42,904 nt of DNA from Thermoplasmata archaeon. GTDB lineage: Archaea > Thermoplasmatota > Thermoplasmata > Lutacidiplasmatales > UBA184. Positions 1 through 6,683 of the stretch are shown here, piece after piece. The DNA lies in assembly GCA_021817245.1 (NCBI GenBank), contig JAKAVQ010000016.1, positions 1-42,904 of the forward strand, in the 5' to 3' direction. Made by a program: the position numbers and the translations under genes. The notes below the pieces were generated by a model that saw nothing but the letters and a program-made list of their open reading frames with translations, had not been told where the DNA came from and made no database searches. How positions within the stretch are numbered: the first letter of the stretch is position 1; every line of letters starts with the position of its first letter.

Positions 1-128
1 GCACCCGCCTCCGCGTACGGCACGACTGCGCCGACCGCGATGAACTTCGATTGCACGGCGACCCCCCACGTGCGGGTCTCCTTCTCGTACGCGACGATCG
101 AGAACGTTCCGAACCTCGGAGGGGACAT
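1..128 (-). CDS. DUF1028 family protein, N-terminal fragment
   Basis: The first 42 codons of a gene that runs off the left edge. The reading begins MSPPRFGTFSIVAYEKE and continues through TWGVAVQSKFIAVGAVVPYA, which is the characteristic start of DUF1028 proteins: a T/F-S-I-V-A strand, then G-V-A-V-x-S-K and a G-A-V-V-P-x-A-x-A-G motif. The family is thought to adopt an Ntn-hydrolase-like fold; its substrate is not established. The ATG lies 26-31 bases downstream of a CTTAAG box (154-159) that overlaps the stop of the upstream gene, so it may be transcribed from its own promoter. The rest of the protein cannot be judged from this window. Confidence 0.75.
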   Translation of the reverse strand, partial: MSPPRFGTFSIVAYEKETRTWGVAVQSKFIAVGAVVPYAEAG

Positions 129-154
129 CGACCGGCGGGACGGTGCATCTCGGC

Positions 155-496
155 TTAAGCTGGTGGCCCGCCCCTCTCGCCGGTGAGCCGGTCGAGCGCG
201 GCGAGGAGGCGCTCGACGAGCTCCGTGGCGGTCCGGCGGTCGTTGTGGGAGAGCGCCTGCTCGGCCGCCCGGAGCTCGGCCACCTCCGCGTCGACCTCCC
301 GGCCCTGGGCTCGGAGCAGGGCGAGGAGCCGACCGGCGAGCAAGATCCGGTTCCGGGTCCGGTCCTCTTCGATGGACGCCGTGCCTTCGTCCGATCCTTT
401 CGGCACGTACGCCACGAGCCCCCGGGGCCACTCGGTGACCTCGCCCTCGCCCCGCCGGACGCGGCGGCGGGTGGGGGTGGGCTCGGGGTCCGTCAC
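155..496 (-). CDS. hypothetical small helical protein
   Basis: A 113-residue protein I do not recognise. The GTG at 496 is chosen because it lies 10 bases after the stop of the upstream gene, while the open frame further upstream is an arginine/proline-rich antisense reading. Residues 1-20 are basic and polar. Residues 45-105 form one or two amphipathic helices rich in Leu, Ala, Glu and Arg, able to make a short coiled coil. There is no signal peptide, membrane segment or cysteine. It is the last gene of the ferredoxin - geranylgeranyl reductase - unknown - unknown series, so an accessory role in that operon is possible but not shown. Confidence 0.55.
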   Translation of the reverse strand: MTDPEPTPTRRRVRRGEGEVTEWPRGLVAYVPKGSDEGTASIEEDRTRNRILLAGRLLALLRAQGREVDAEVAELRAAEQALSHNDRRTATELVERLLAALDRLTGERGGPPA

Positions 497-506
497 GGCG
501 GAGTCG

Positions 507-1145
507 TCACGCGTCGCCGACGGGCTCCGGTGCGGCGGTCGCGGACGGGGCGGCACGCGCGCGACCCACGGGATCGGGGAGCCGCTCGCGGACGGCGCGC
601 CAGAACGCGTCGATCGCCTCGTAGACCGCGACGGAGACCCCCGAGGTCCCGAGTTCGGTGCGGGCGGCCGCAAGCCGAGGCGCGAACTCTCCGATCTCCA
701 CCCCGTGGGCCGCGGCCCAGGCGAGCGTACCGTCCGCGAGCGCGAGCTGGTCCTCGGCGGCCCGGTGCGCCCGGCGGGCCTCCCGCTCGCCCGGCGCGAG
801 CCCGTGCTCGGGATCCCAATGCGGCGGTACCGGGGTCGGGATCGCGACGCGAAGGCGGCGGAACGGCTCCGGGAACGACGGCCACCGAGGCTCGGCGAAC
901 CGGATCGACAGGAGGTCGAGCGCGCTCACCGCGTCCTCGTAATCTCCCGCCGCGAACGCCGCTTCGGCCCGGGCGTACGGTACGGTGAGCTCGGGGCTCG
1001 GCGAACCCTTCCAGATCTCGAGGAGGAGGGCGACGCGCGACGGCGCGAGGCGCCGCAGGGCCCTCTGCGCGGGAGTCTCGGGGACCGGCGGAGCGACCGG
1101 TACCTCGACCGGTTTCTCGGGAGGACGGTTCGGAGCACCGGGCAT
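507..1145 (-). CDS. hypothetical helical protein
   Basis: A 212-residue protein with an ATG start 16 bases after the stop of geranylgeranyl reductase, so very probably co-transcribed with it. Residues 1-30 are proline-rich and probably disordered. Residues 30-200 read as a run of helices, with a TPR-like helix pair around AAFAAGDYEDAVSAL, then a Pro/Trp-rich stretch (RWPSFPEPF, PPHWDPEHG). The tail is Ala/Pro-rich. No catalytic motif, membrane span or metal-binding cysteine cluster is visible. The start is favoured over other choices because it fits the spacing and is the first ATG after the upstream stop. Function unknown; the operon position suggests a link with membrane-lipid saturation or its redox partner, which is inference only. 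Confidence 0.6.
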   Translation of the reverse strand: MPGAPNRPPEKPVEVPVAPPVPETPAQRALRRLAPSRVALLLEIWKGSPSPELTVPYARAEAAFAAGDYEDAVSALDLLSIRFAEPRWPSFPEPFRRLRVAIPTPVPPHWDPEHGLAPGEREARRAHRAAEDQLALADGTLAWAAAHGVEIGEFAPRLAAARTELGTSGVSVAVYEAIDAFWRAVRERLPDPVGRARAAPSATAAPEPVGDA

Positions 1146-1161
1146 CGGGATCCCCCGGCGT

Positions 1162-2349
1162 TCAGAGGAACGCCTCGAACTCCCTCGTGACGTCCGGGTG
1201 CTTGTCGCGGACGGCCTTCAGGATGTTGTGGACGCTCAGCTTCTCGAGTCGGACGTCCTGGAGGGCGTCGATCACTTTGTCGAACGTCTCGTCGCTCAGG
1301 GTGACGAGCTTCTCCTTCGCGAGCCAGTTGCGGTAGAGCTTCTCCTCGATGCGCGCGCGCCAGCCCTTCTCGTACTTCTGGAGGAACTCCTTCGAGACGT
1401 CCCCGGCGGCGACCGCTTCGGCCGCGACGGTGCCGCAGATCTTGCCCGCGATGCAACCGTTCGCGATCCCGCCCCCCGTCAGGGGGTCGATCATCCGGGC
1501 GGCATCGCCGACCAGCATGATCCCGTCGCCGACGGTCTGCTTGAGCGGAGGCGAGATCGAGACCCCGCCACCGACCATGTCGATCTTCTTCCCTTTCGCA
1601 TAGCCCGGGTGCTTGTCGATCCACCGGTCGAGGTACGTCCGGGCGTCCGCCGGGTTCGCCACCTGGCTCACCTGGACCCCGATCCCGACGTTCGCGAGTC
1701 CCTCGGCCTTCGGAAAGATCCACACGTAGCCGCCGGGGGCGCACTTTCCGAGGTAGAAGTCGCAGTACCGCAGGTCGGAGTCGACGTTCGTCATGCGGTA
1801 CTGGAGGCAGGTATCCATGTCGCGGGTCGCGATGTTCGTCGGGATGCCGGCCCAGCGGCCGACCTGGCTCTCGAAGCCGTCGGCCCCGACCGTGATCGGA
1901 GCGCGGACCTCGTAGGTCTGCCCGAACTCCTTCACTTTCGCCCCGACGACGCGGCCGTGCTCCTTGAGGATCGCGACCGCCGCGGTCTTGAGCTTGACCT
2001 CGACGCCGGCGTTCGCCGCGTCGATCGCGAGCTGCTTGTCAAAGCCGTCCCGCTCGACGACGTAGCCGACCTCATTCCCCGCGTGCTTCTCGTTGATCTC
2101 GAAGACCTTCTCGTTCGGCGCGAAGATGCGGGCCCCTTCGACCTCGACGTTGATCCAGCGTCCGGGACGGATGCCGACGTCATGGAGCCACTCCTTGCTC
2201 ATGCCCTCCCCGCACCGGACGGGGCTGCCGATCTCCTGGCGCTTCTCGATCATCAGCACGTTCGCGCCGTGCTTCGCCGCCCACTTGGCGGTCATGCTGC
2301 CGGCCGGGCCGGCCCCAATCACGAGCACGTCGGTCTTACGGTCCTCCAT
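1162..2349 (-). CDS. geranylgeranyl reductase (archaeal lipid saturation)
   Basis: A 395-residue FAD enzyme of the digeranylgeranylglycerophospholipid reductase family, which saturates the isoprenoid chains of archaeal membrane lipids. The N-terminus has the dinucleotide-binding motif VIGAGPAGSMTAKWAA, followed by PVRCGEG, which the family uses near the flavin. The central YVWIFPKAEGLANVGIG motif and the C-terminal GDAARMIDPLTGGGI FAD-contact motif are both present, and the length is normal. The ATG at 2349 begins directly before the Rossmann motif and follows an AAGGA-like ribosome site. The neighbouring ferredoxin ends 35 bases upstream. In Methanosarcina the homologous reductase takes electrons from an adjacently encoded ferredoxin, and the gene order here suggests the same partnership. 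Confident in the family, less so in the exact lipid substrate. Confidence 0.93.
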   Translation of the reverse strand: MEDRKTDVLVIGAGPAGSMTAKWAAKHGANVLMIEKRQEIGSPVRCGEGMSKEWLHDVGIRPGRWINVEVEGARIFAPNEKVFEINEKHAGNEVGYVVERDGFDKQLAIDAANAGVEVKLKTAAVAILKEHGRVVGAKVKEFGQTYEVRAPITVGADGFESQVGRWAGIPTNIATRDMDTCLQYRMTNVDSDLRYCDFYLGKCAPGGYVWIFPKAEGLANVGIGVQVSQVANPADARTYLDRWIDKHPGYAKGKKIDMVGGGVSISPPLKQTVGDGIMLVGDAARMIDPLTGGGIANGCIAGKICGTVAAEAVAAGDVSKEFLQKYEKGWRARIEEKLYRNWLAKEKLVTLSDETFDKVIDALQDVRLEKLSVHNILKAVRDKHPDVTREFEAFL

Positions 2350-2384
2350 GGTTCCTTCGCCCCGTCGAATCGAACGGCTCCGTG

Positions 2385-2576
2385 CTACCCGATCTCGATG
2401 GCGCCGACCGGGCAGGCTTTCACGCAGATCTCGCAACGCGTGCAGACCCGCTCGTCGAACGTGATCCGGGTCTCGTCGAGGTAAATGCAGTTGAGGGGGC
2501 AGATGCCGACGCACGCCCCGCAGTAGACGCAGAGCTGCCCGGACGACTCGATGTGCAGGCTCTTCTTGTTCGGCAC
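2385..2576 (-). CDS. 2x[4Fe-4S] ferredoxin
   Basis: A 63-residue ferredoxin with two typical cluster motifs, CVYCGACVGICP near residue 16 and CTRCEICVKACP near residue 45, each giving three cysteines plus the fourth across the fold. No ATG is available, and GTG at 2576 gives a natural length. A CTTAAAG box lies at 2610-2616, about 35-40 bases upstream and just beyond the end of trxB, so the gene probably has its own promoter with a short leader. It is the first gene of the operon that continues with geranylgeranyl reductase, for which it is the likely electron donor (inference from adjacency and the known Methanosarcina pair). Confidence 0.92.
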   Translation of the reverse strand: MPNKKSLHIESSGQLCVYCGACVGICPLNCIYLDETRITFDERVCTRCEICVKACPVGAIEIG

Positions 2577-2609
2577 GCGGGCCCTCGGCGCGGACCGGCG
2601 CCGGGCGCT

Positions 2610-2616
2610 CTTAAAG
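2610..2616 (-). promoter_or_regulatory. TATA-like box for ferredoxin-GGR operon
   Basis: CTTTAAG on the minus strand, 34-40 bases before the ferredoxin GTG and abutting the trxB stop codon. It is read as an archaeal TATA box by sequence and spacing only. Confidence 0.45.
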
Positions 2617-2617
2617 T

Positions 2618-3595
2618 CTATGCCGCAGGGGCCGGGGCGTGCGACTCGGACGGCCGGACGGAGGGATGCTCGGCGAGCCAGCGCTGCACGTCGATCGCGG
2701 CCATGCAGCCGGAGCCGGCGGCCGTCACGGCCTGGCGGTAGTGGCGGTCGTGGACGTCTCCCGCGGCAAAGACTCCCTCCACGCTCGTGCGGGTGTGGTC
2801 GTGGACCCTCAGATATCCGTCCTTGTCCCGGTCGAGCGAGCCCGCGAACACTTCCGTCGCGGGGACGTGCCCTATCGCGACGAACAGCCCCCCGACCTTG
2901 AGCTCGGAAAGCGCTCCCGTGTGCCGGTCCCGGAGGCGGAGCCCCTCGACCGTCTCCTTTCCGAGCACCTCGTCGACCTCGGCATCGAGCCGGAAGGTGA
3001 TCTTCGGGTGCGACCGGGCCCGCTCCTGCATGATCGGGCTCGCGCGGAGCTCGGGCCGCCGATGGACGATCGTGACGTGGGTCGCGAAGTTCGTGAGGAA
3101 GAGCGCCTCCTCCATCGCGGTGTCGCCGCCGCCGACGACCGCGACCTCCTTGCCCTTGAAGAAGAACCCGTCGCACGTCGCGCAGGCCGAGACCCCGTGG
3201 CCCTTCAAACGGCCTTCCGACGGCAGCTCGAGCCAGCGCGCGTTGGCGCCGGTCGCGACGATCACCGCGTCCGCAACGACCGTGCCCTCCGATCCGGTCT
3301 CGATACGGAAGGGTCGGTGCGAGAGATCGACGCGAGTGACGTTGTCGTCCAGGAACTCCGTCCCGAACCGCTCCGCCTGACGGCGCATCCGCTCGATGAG
3401 ATCGGGCCCCTGAATCCCCTCGGGGAAGCCGGGGAAATTCTCGACGTCAGTCGTGATGATCAGCTGGCCCCCCGCGGGCACCCCGGAAACGACGAGGGGC
3501 TTCAGCTCGGCGCGCGCGCAGTAGAGCGCGGCGGTGAGACCGGCCGCCCCGCTCCCGATGATGACGACCCGGACGGACCGCACGGCCTCCGACAT
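2618..3595 (-). CDS. trxB: thioredoxin reductase
   Basis: A 325-residue FAD/NAD(P)H-dependent disulfide reductase of the low-molecular-weight TrxB type. It shows the FAD motif IIGSGAAGLTAALYCAR near the start, the PGGQL-like AGGQLIITTDVENFPGF segment, the redox-active pair in ACATCDG around residue 140, the second dinucleotide motif VVGGGDTAMEEALFL, and the C-terminal GVFAAGDV motif. Order and length match bacterial and archaeal TrxB. The partner could be thioredoxin or another small dithiol protein. The nucleotide-binding region has the HRR motif (IVHRRPELRAS), usually taken to favour NADPH. The ATG lies 23-28 bases from a TTTATC box (3618-3623), so the transcript is probably leaderless. Confidence 0.93.
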   Translation of the reverse strand: MSEAVRSVRVVIIGSGAAGLTAALYCARAELKPLVVSGVPAGGQLIITTDVENFPGFPEGIQGPDLIERMRRQAERFGTEFLDDNVTRVDLSHRPFRIETGSEGTVVADAVIVATGANARWLELPSEGRLKGHGVSACATCDGFFFKGKEVAVVGGGDTAMEEALFLTNFATHVTIVHRRPELRASPIMQERARSHPKITFRLDAEVDEVLGKETVEGLRLRDRHTGALSELKVGGLFVAIGHVPATEVFAGSLDRDKDGYLRVHDHTRTSVEGVFAAGDVHDRHYRQAVTAAGSGCMAAIDVQRWLAEHPSVRPSESHAPAPAA

Positions 3596-3617
3596 GAACC
3601 GATCGAGCCAGCAAGAG

Positions 3618-3623
3618 GATAAA
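3618..3623 (-). promoter_or_regulatory. TATA-like box upstream of trxB
   Basis: TTTATC on the minus strand, 23-28 bases before the trxB ATG in otherwise GC-rich sequence. The spacing fits a leaderless archaeal transcript. Confidence 0.5.
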
Positions 3624-3658
3624 TGGACGCTCCCCGGCGTTTCCGATCCTGCGAACGC

Positions 3659-4201
3659 TCAGGGAGGTGGGGCCGGGGGAGGGAAGCGCACGAGGCCTCC
3701 GCCCGTCTCCTCGCCGTAGCCGCTCCGGAAAAAGAGGAGAGGGGGTGCCTCTCGTCCCTCCTCCTGGTACACGACCTCGCCGAGCAGCAGGAGGTGGTCG
3801 TACGCCGGGGTCTTCGAGACGACCCGGCACTCGATCGCGGCGAGGCTTCCGTCGATCAGCGCGAGGCCGGCCGGGCCCCGGTGGACCCGGAGCTCTTGGA
3901 ACTTCTCCTCGGAGGGCAGGGCGCGCGCGAAGCGCTCGCTGACCGCCCGTTGGTCCGCCGCCAGGAAGCTCACCGCGAAATGGCCGCTGCGCTCGATGAG
4001 CGGCGTGGTGTCCGCATCCCGCGTGAGACTGACGAGGACCGACGGCGGTGCGAGGGAGACGGAGAGAAGCGCGTTGACGGTCAGGCCGGCGTCCCGGTCG
4101 AACTCCCGGGCGGTGACGATGGAGACCCCGGTCGCCCACCGGCCCATGAGCCTTCGGAACGCCGGTCCGTTAAGGGGTGCTGGGCCCATCCTCTCACTCA
4201 T
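3659..4201 (-). CDS. flavin reductase-domain protein (HpaC-like)
   Basis: A 180-residue member of the FMN-binding flavin reductase / HpaC-like split-barrel family, which reduces free flavin with NAD(P)H for a partner oxygenase or acts as a small flavoprotein. The conserved N-terminal FRRLMGRWATGVSIVTA, the L-S-V-S-L-A-P-P-S-V-L-V-S strand and the GHFAVSFLAADQ segment are visible. The ATG at 4201 overlaps the permease stop as ATGAGTGA, implying translational coupling. A later ATG at 4147 has a TTAA box in front but would remove part of the conserved first helix, so I prefer 4201. The C-terminus is proline-rich. Its place behind an ABC exporter is unusual, and the functional link is not evident. 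Confidence 0.85.
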   Translation of the reverse strand: MSERMGPAPLNGPAFRRLMGRWATGVSIVTAREFDRDAGLTVNALLSVSLAPPSVLVSLTRDADTTPLIERSGHFAVSFLAADQRAVSERFARALPSEEKFQELRVHRGPAGLALIDGSLAAIECRVVSKTPAYDHLLLLGEVVYQEEGREAPPLLFFRSGYGEETGGGLVRFPPPAPPP

Positions 4202-5324
4202 CCCGCCACTTGAAGAACCGGATCGCCGCGAGGAAGACCAGGACCGATCCGACCAGGACGACGGTGAGGTCGTAGAGCGCCTGCGGGGTGTTCGAGAAGA
4301 GCATCACCTGGTTCATGCCGTCGATCACGTAGTACAGCGGAAGGAAGTGGGCGAACGTCTGGAGCCCTGCCGGCATGGAGGAGACCTGGAAGAACGTCCC
4401 GGAGAGGAACATCATCGGGAACGTGATGATGTTGCCGATCAGCGCGGCGCTCTCCGGCGTCTTCGCGATGGAGCCGGCGAGCATGCCGAGGGAGACGAAG
4501 AAGAACGGGCCGACGACCAGGAACGGGAGCAACCCGAGGGTGAACGTCACGTGCGCTCCGAAGAGCTCGATCCCGGCGCCGAGCATGATCCCGGCGGTCA
4601 CGAGGGTGATCGCGACGTACCACAGGACGCGCGAAGTGAGCCATTCGGCCCGGGAGAGCGGCGTGAGGGACAGCTCCCGAAAGATCCCGTCCTTGCGATA
4701 GGAGGAGGCGATGTCGACCATCGAGAACATCGGGCTCGTCAGGATCGAGAACCCGATCAGTCCCGGGATGAGGTAGTCGATGTAGGTGTAGACGGGGCTG
4801 CCGATGTTCGACGTGGAGAAGCCCAGGATCGGGGTCCCGTTCGCCGCGCGCAGGTTGAACCCGTTGACGACTCCCTGGACGGCGCCGAGGACGGTGCCGG
4901 AGCTGGCCGCGTCCTGCGGGTTCGTGAACACCGTCACATTCGAGGGCTGGAGATGCGTGTAGTTCTGTCCGAACCCGGGCGGGACGATCAGGCCCACGGT
5001 GTAATCCTTCTGACCGAGCCAGCTGGCGAAGCTGTCGGGCGCGACCGAGACGACGTCCACCCTCACCGCATGGGTGCTATTGAGGGCCGCGAAGAACTCC
5101 TGGCAGTACGTCGTGGTGTTGTGCGTCGCCGGGTCGAGCGGGCAGCCCGGGTCGGCGTTGACGACCGGAAGCGTCACCGGTCCTCCGCCGGCCCCGGAGA
5201 GGATCAGGCCAAACAGGGAGACCAGGATGATCGGGAAGATCAGGGAGAAGAACAGCGCGATCGGGTTGCGGAAATACGACCGGGCCACGACCTTGAAGTC
5301 GGCGCCGATGTGCCGGAACTTCAT
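4194..5324 (-). CDS. ABC-2 type exporter permease
   Basis: A 376-residue membrane subunit of an ABC-2 exporter. One membrane helix lies near residues 25-45 (IALFFSLIFPIILVSLFGLI), then a large extracytoplasmic domain of about 130 residues, then five more helices from about residue 180, including the segment YIDYLIPGLIGFSILTSPMF and the ABC-2 signature region around GNIITFPMMFLSGTFF. The latter is the usual F-P-x-x-F-L-S-G motif. The ATG overlaps the ATPase stop (ATGA), and the gene ends inside the start of the flavin reductase. The substrate cannot be told from sequence; this class exports drugs, lipids or polymers. Confidence 0.9.
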   Translation of the reverse strand: MKFRHIGADFKVVARSYFRNPIALFFSLIFPIILVSLFGLILSGAGGGPVTLPVVNADPGCPLDPATHNTTTYCQEFFAALNSTHAVRVDVVSVAPDSFASWLGQKDYTVGLIVPPGFGQNYTHLQPSNVTVFTNPQDAASSGTVLGAVQGVVNGFNLRAANGTPILGFSTSNIGSPVYTYIDYLIPGLIGFSILTSPMFSMVDIASSYRKDGIFRELSLTPLSRAEWLTSRVLWYVAITLVTAGIMLGAGIELFGAHVTFTLGLLPFLVVGPFFFVSLGMLAGSIAKTPESAALIGNIITFPMMFLSGTFFQVSSMPAGLQTFAHFLPLYYVIDGMNQVMLFSNTPQALYDLTVVLVGSVLVFLAAIRFFKWRDE

Positions 5325-6253
5325 GGGGTCGCCTCCGACTTGAGCGCTCCGTCGTCCATGCGGCCGACCAGGCGCACGAAGACGTCCTCTAAAGTATCCT
5401 GGAGGGTCTGGAACGACTGCCAGGGAAGCCCGCTGGTCTCGACCGCGCTCAGGATCTTGAGCGCGTCCCGCTTGTCGGAAAGCTCGATCTCGGCACGACC
5501 CGCCTCGTAGGTGACGTTGAGCCCGAGCGCAAGCCGAAGGTGCTCGGCAAGCTGGGGCGGTCCCTCGAGACTGATGCGCGCCGGGAGCCCGTGGGCCCGG
5601 ATGATCTCGCTCGGAGGCCCGGCCGCGATGATCCGGCCGTGGTGGATGATCGCGACCTGCTCGGCCAGGAGCTCGGCCTCCTCGAGATAGTGCGTCGTGA
5701 GGAACACGGTCCGGCCTTCCCGCTTCAGCTCCCGGATCACGGCCCAGATGGCACGACGTGCGTGCGGGTCGAGCCCGGTCGTCGGCTCGTCCAAAAAGCA
5801 GATCTCGGGATTGTTCGTCAGCGCAAGCGCGAGGCCGAGCTTCTGCTTCTGCCCCCCGGAGAGGGTGTCGAAGCGCGCGTGCATCTTGTCGAGCAGTTCC
5901 ACCTTGGCCAGAAGCTCGCCCGGGTCGACCGCGGTGTGGAACAGCGCCCGGTAGTACTCGATCGCCTCCTTGGGGGTGATCTTCTCGAAGAAGCGGAAGT
6001 CCTGGGGGATCACCCCGATCCGTCGATGGAGCGGTCGCCCCTCGGTCCACGGGTCGAGGCCGAGGACCCGGACATCGCCGGACGTACGGCGGCGCAGCCC
6101 CTCCAGGATCTCGGTGGTCGTCGTCTTGCCGGCGCCGTTCGGGCCGAGGAAGGCGAAGACCGCGCCCGACCCGACCGTGAAATCGATCCCATCGACGGCC
6201 GCGAGCGATCCGTACCGCTTGACAAGGCCGTGAACCTCGATCGCGGAGGCCAT
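5321..6253 (-). CDS. ABC transporter ATP-binding protein
   Basis: A 310-residue ATPase of the CcmA/DrrA group. It has Walker A GPNGAGKTTT, Q-loop VIPQDFRFF, signature LSGGQKQKLGLALAL, Walker B ICFLDEPTTGLDP and switch histidine TTHYLEEAE. After about residue 230 comes an accessory domain of the DrrA/YadG kind that ends with LQDTLEDVFVRLVGR. The ATG at 6253 is chosen because it directly precedes the first strand (IEVHGLVKRYG) and lies 23-30 bases from a TTTCATAA box. It forms a two-component exporter with the overlapping permease gene. Confidence 0.93.
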   Translation of the reverse strand: MASAIEVHGLVKRYGSLAAVDGIDFTVGSGAVFAFLGPNGAGKTTTTEILEGLRRRTSGDVRVLGLDPWTEGRPLHRRIGVIPQDFRFFEKITPKEAIEYYRALFHTAVDPGELLAKVELLDKMHARFDTLSGGQKQKLGLALALTNNPEICFLDEPTTGLDPHARRAIWAVIRELKREGRTVFLTTHYLEEAELLAEQVAIIHHGRIIAAGPPSEIIRAHGLPARISLEGPPQLAEHLRLALGLNVTYEAGRAEIELSDKRDALKILSAVETSGLPWQSFQTLQDTLEDVFVRLVGRMDDGALKSEATP

Positions 6254-6275
6254 CGGGACCGCGTGGTCCGCGAGG

Positions 6276-6283
6276 TTATGAAA
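6276..6283 (-). promoter_or_regulatory. TATA-like box of ABC exporter operon
   Basis: TTTCATAA on the minus strand, 23-30 bases before the ATPase ATG. It is AT-rich in a GC-rich setting and well spaced for a leaderless start. Confidence 0.4.
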
Positions 6284-6534
6284 GCTCCGCCGAGGCCGAC
6301 TCCTTCGGGACCCCGCCGAAGGCAAGGCGCTCGCCGGTGCGTGTCACTCGCGAGCCCGCGTCCCGAGCGCTCGTAAGCGTCCCGGAGCGGGGCCGGTGCG
6401 GGGGCGGTTCGGCCCGAGCAGCGGCGCGACCGGTCGGTAACGGCGCGTCGGCCGCGGGCTCCGGGGGTGGGGGAACGGGGGGCCGGGTCCATTGGGCGCA
6501 CCGGGACTCCGCCCCATCGCACGTCCCTTCGGCC

Positions 6535-6550
6535 ACGACCGATCGGTCGT
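6535..6550. repeat. 16-base perfect palindrome
   Basis: ACGACCGATCGGTCGT reads the same on both strands. A second copy of its core (GTCCGATCGGTCC region) lies about 65 bases further on. It could be a dimeric-regulator operator; CGATCG cores are also fairly common by chance in this genome. Confidence 0.4.
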
Positions 6551-6637
6551 CTTCGGCACCGGGTACGCCGACGCCCGATGGGACCCGAGCTCCCCCCGGG
6601 GTCCGATCGGTCCGTTCGCAGGCTCCACGAACGTTCC

Positions 6638-6653
6638 ATAATCGGTGGATTAT
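6638..6653. repeat. AT-rich inverted repeat (possible terminator or operator)
   Basis: ATAATC, then GGTG, then GATTAT forms a 6-bp stem with a 4-base loop. It lies about 25 bases downstream of the CARF-like gene's stop on the minus strand, so it could end that transcript. Confidence 0.4.
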
Positions 6654-6661
6654 TTGATAGT

Positions 6662-6683
6662 TGTAATGTTACACTCGTTACAC
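6662..6683. repeat. GTTACAC direct repeats with TGTAA/TTACA inverted pair
   Basis: Two copies of GTTACAC (6668-6674 and 6677-6683) start nine bases apart. TGTAA (6662-6666) pairs with TTACA (6678-6682). They overlap the stop codon of the CARF-like regulator gene and stand out against the GC-rich background. Confidence 0.4.

Larger units (their letters stand above)
6284..6677. other. gene-free interval with palindromes and an AT-rich island
   Basis: No convincing gene: open frames on both strands are Arg/Pro/Ser-rich without recognisable motifs. It contains a perfect 16-base palindrome (6535-6550), a related CCGATCGG core at 6604-6611, and a sharply AT-rich end (about 6636-6682) beside the 3' end of the CARF-like regulator gene. 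No tRNA or known structured RNA was recognised. Confidence 0.5.

Noticed and set aside
1-186. A plus-strand open frame at the left edge.
   Set aside because: The minus-strand reading gives an unmistakable DUF1028 start; the plus frame has no features.
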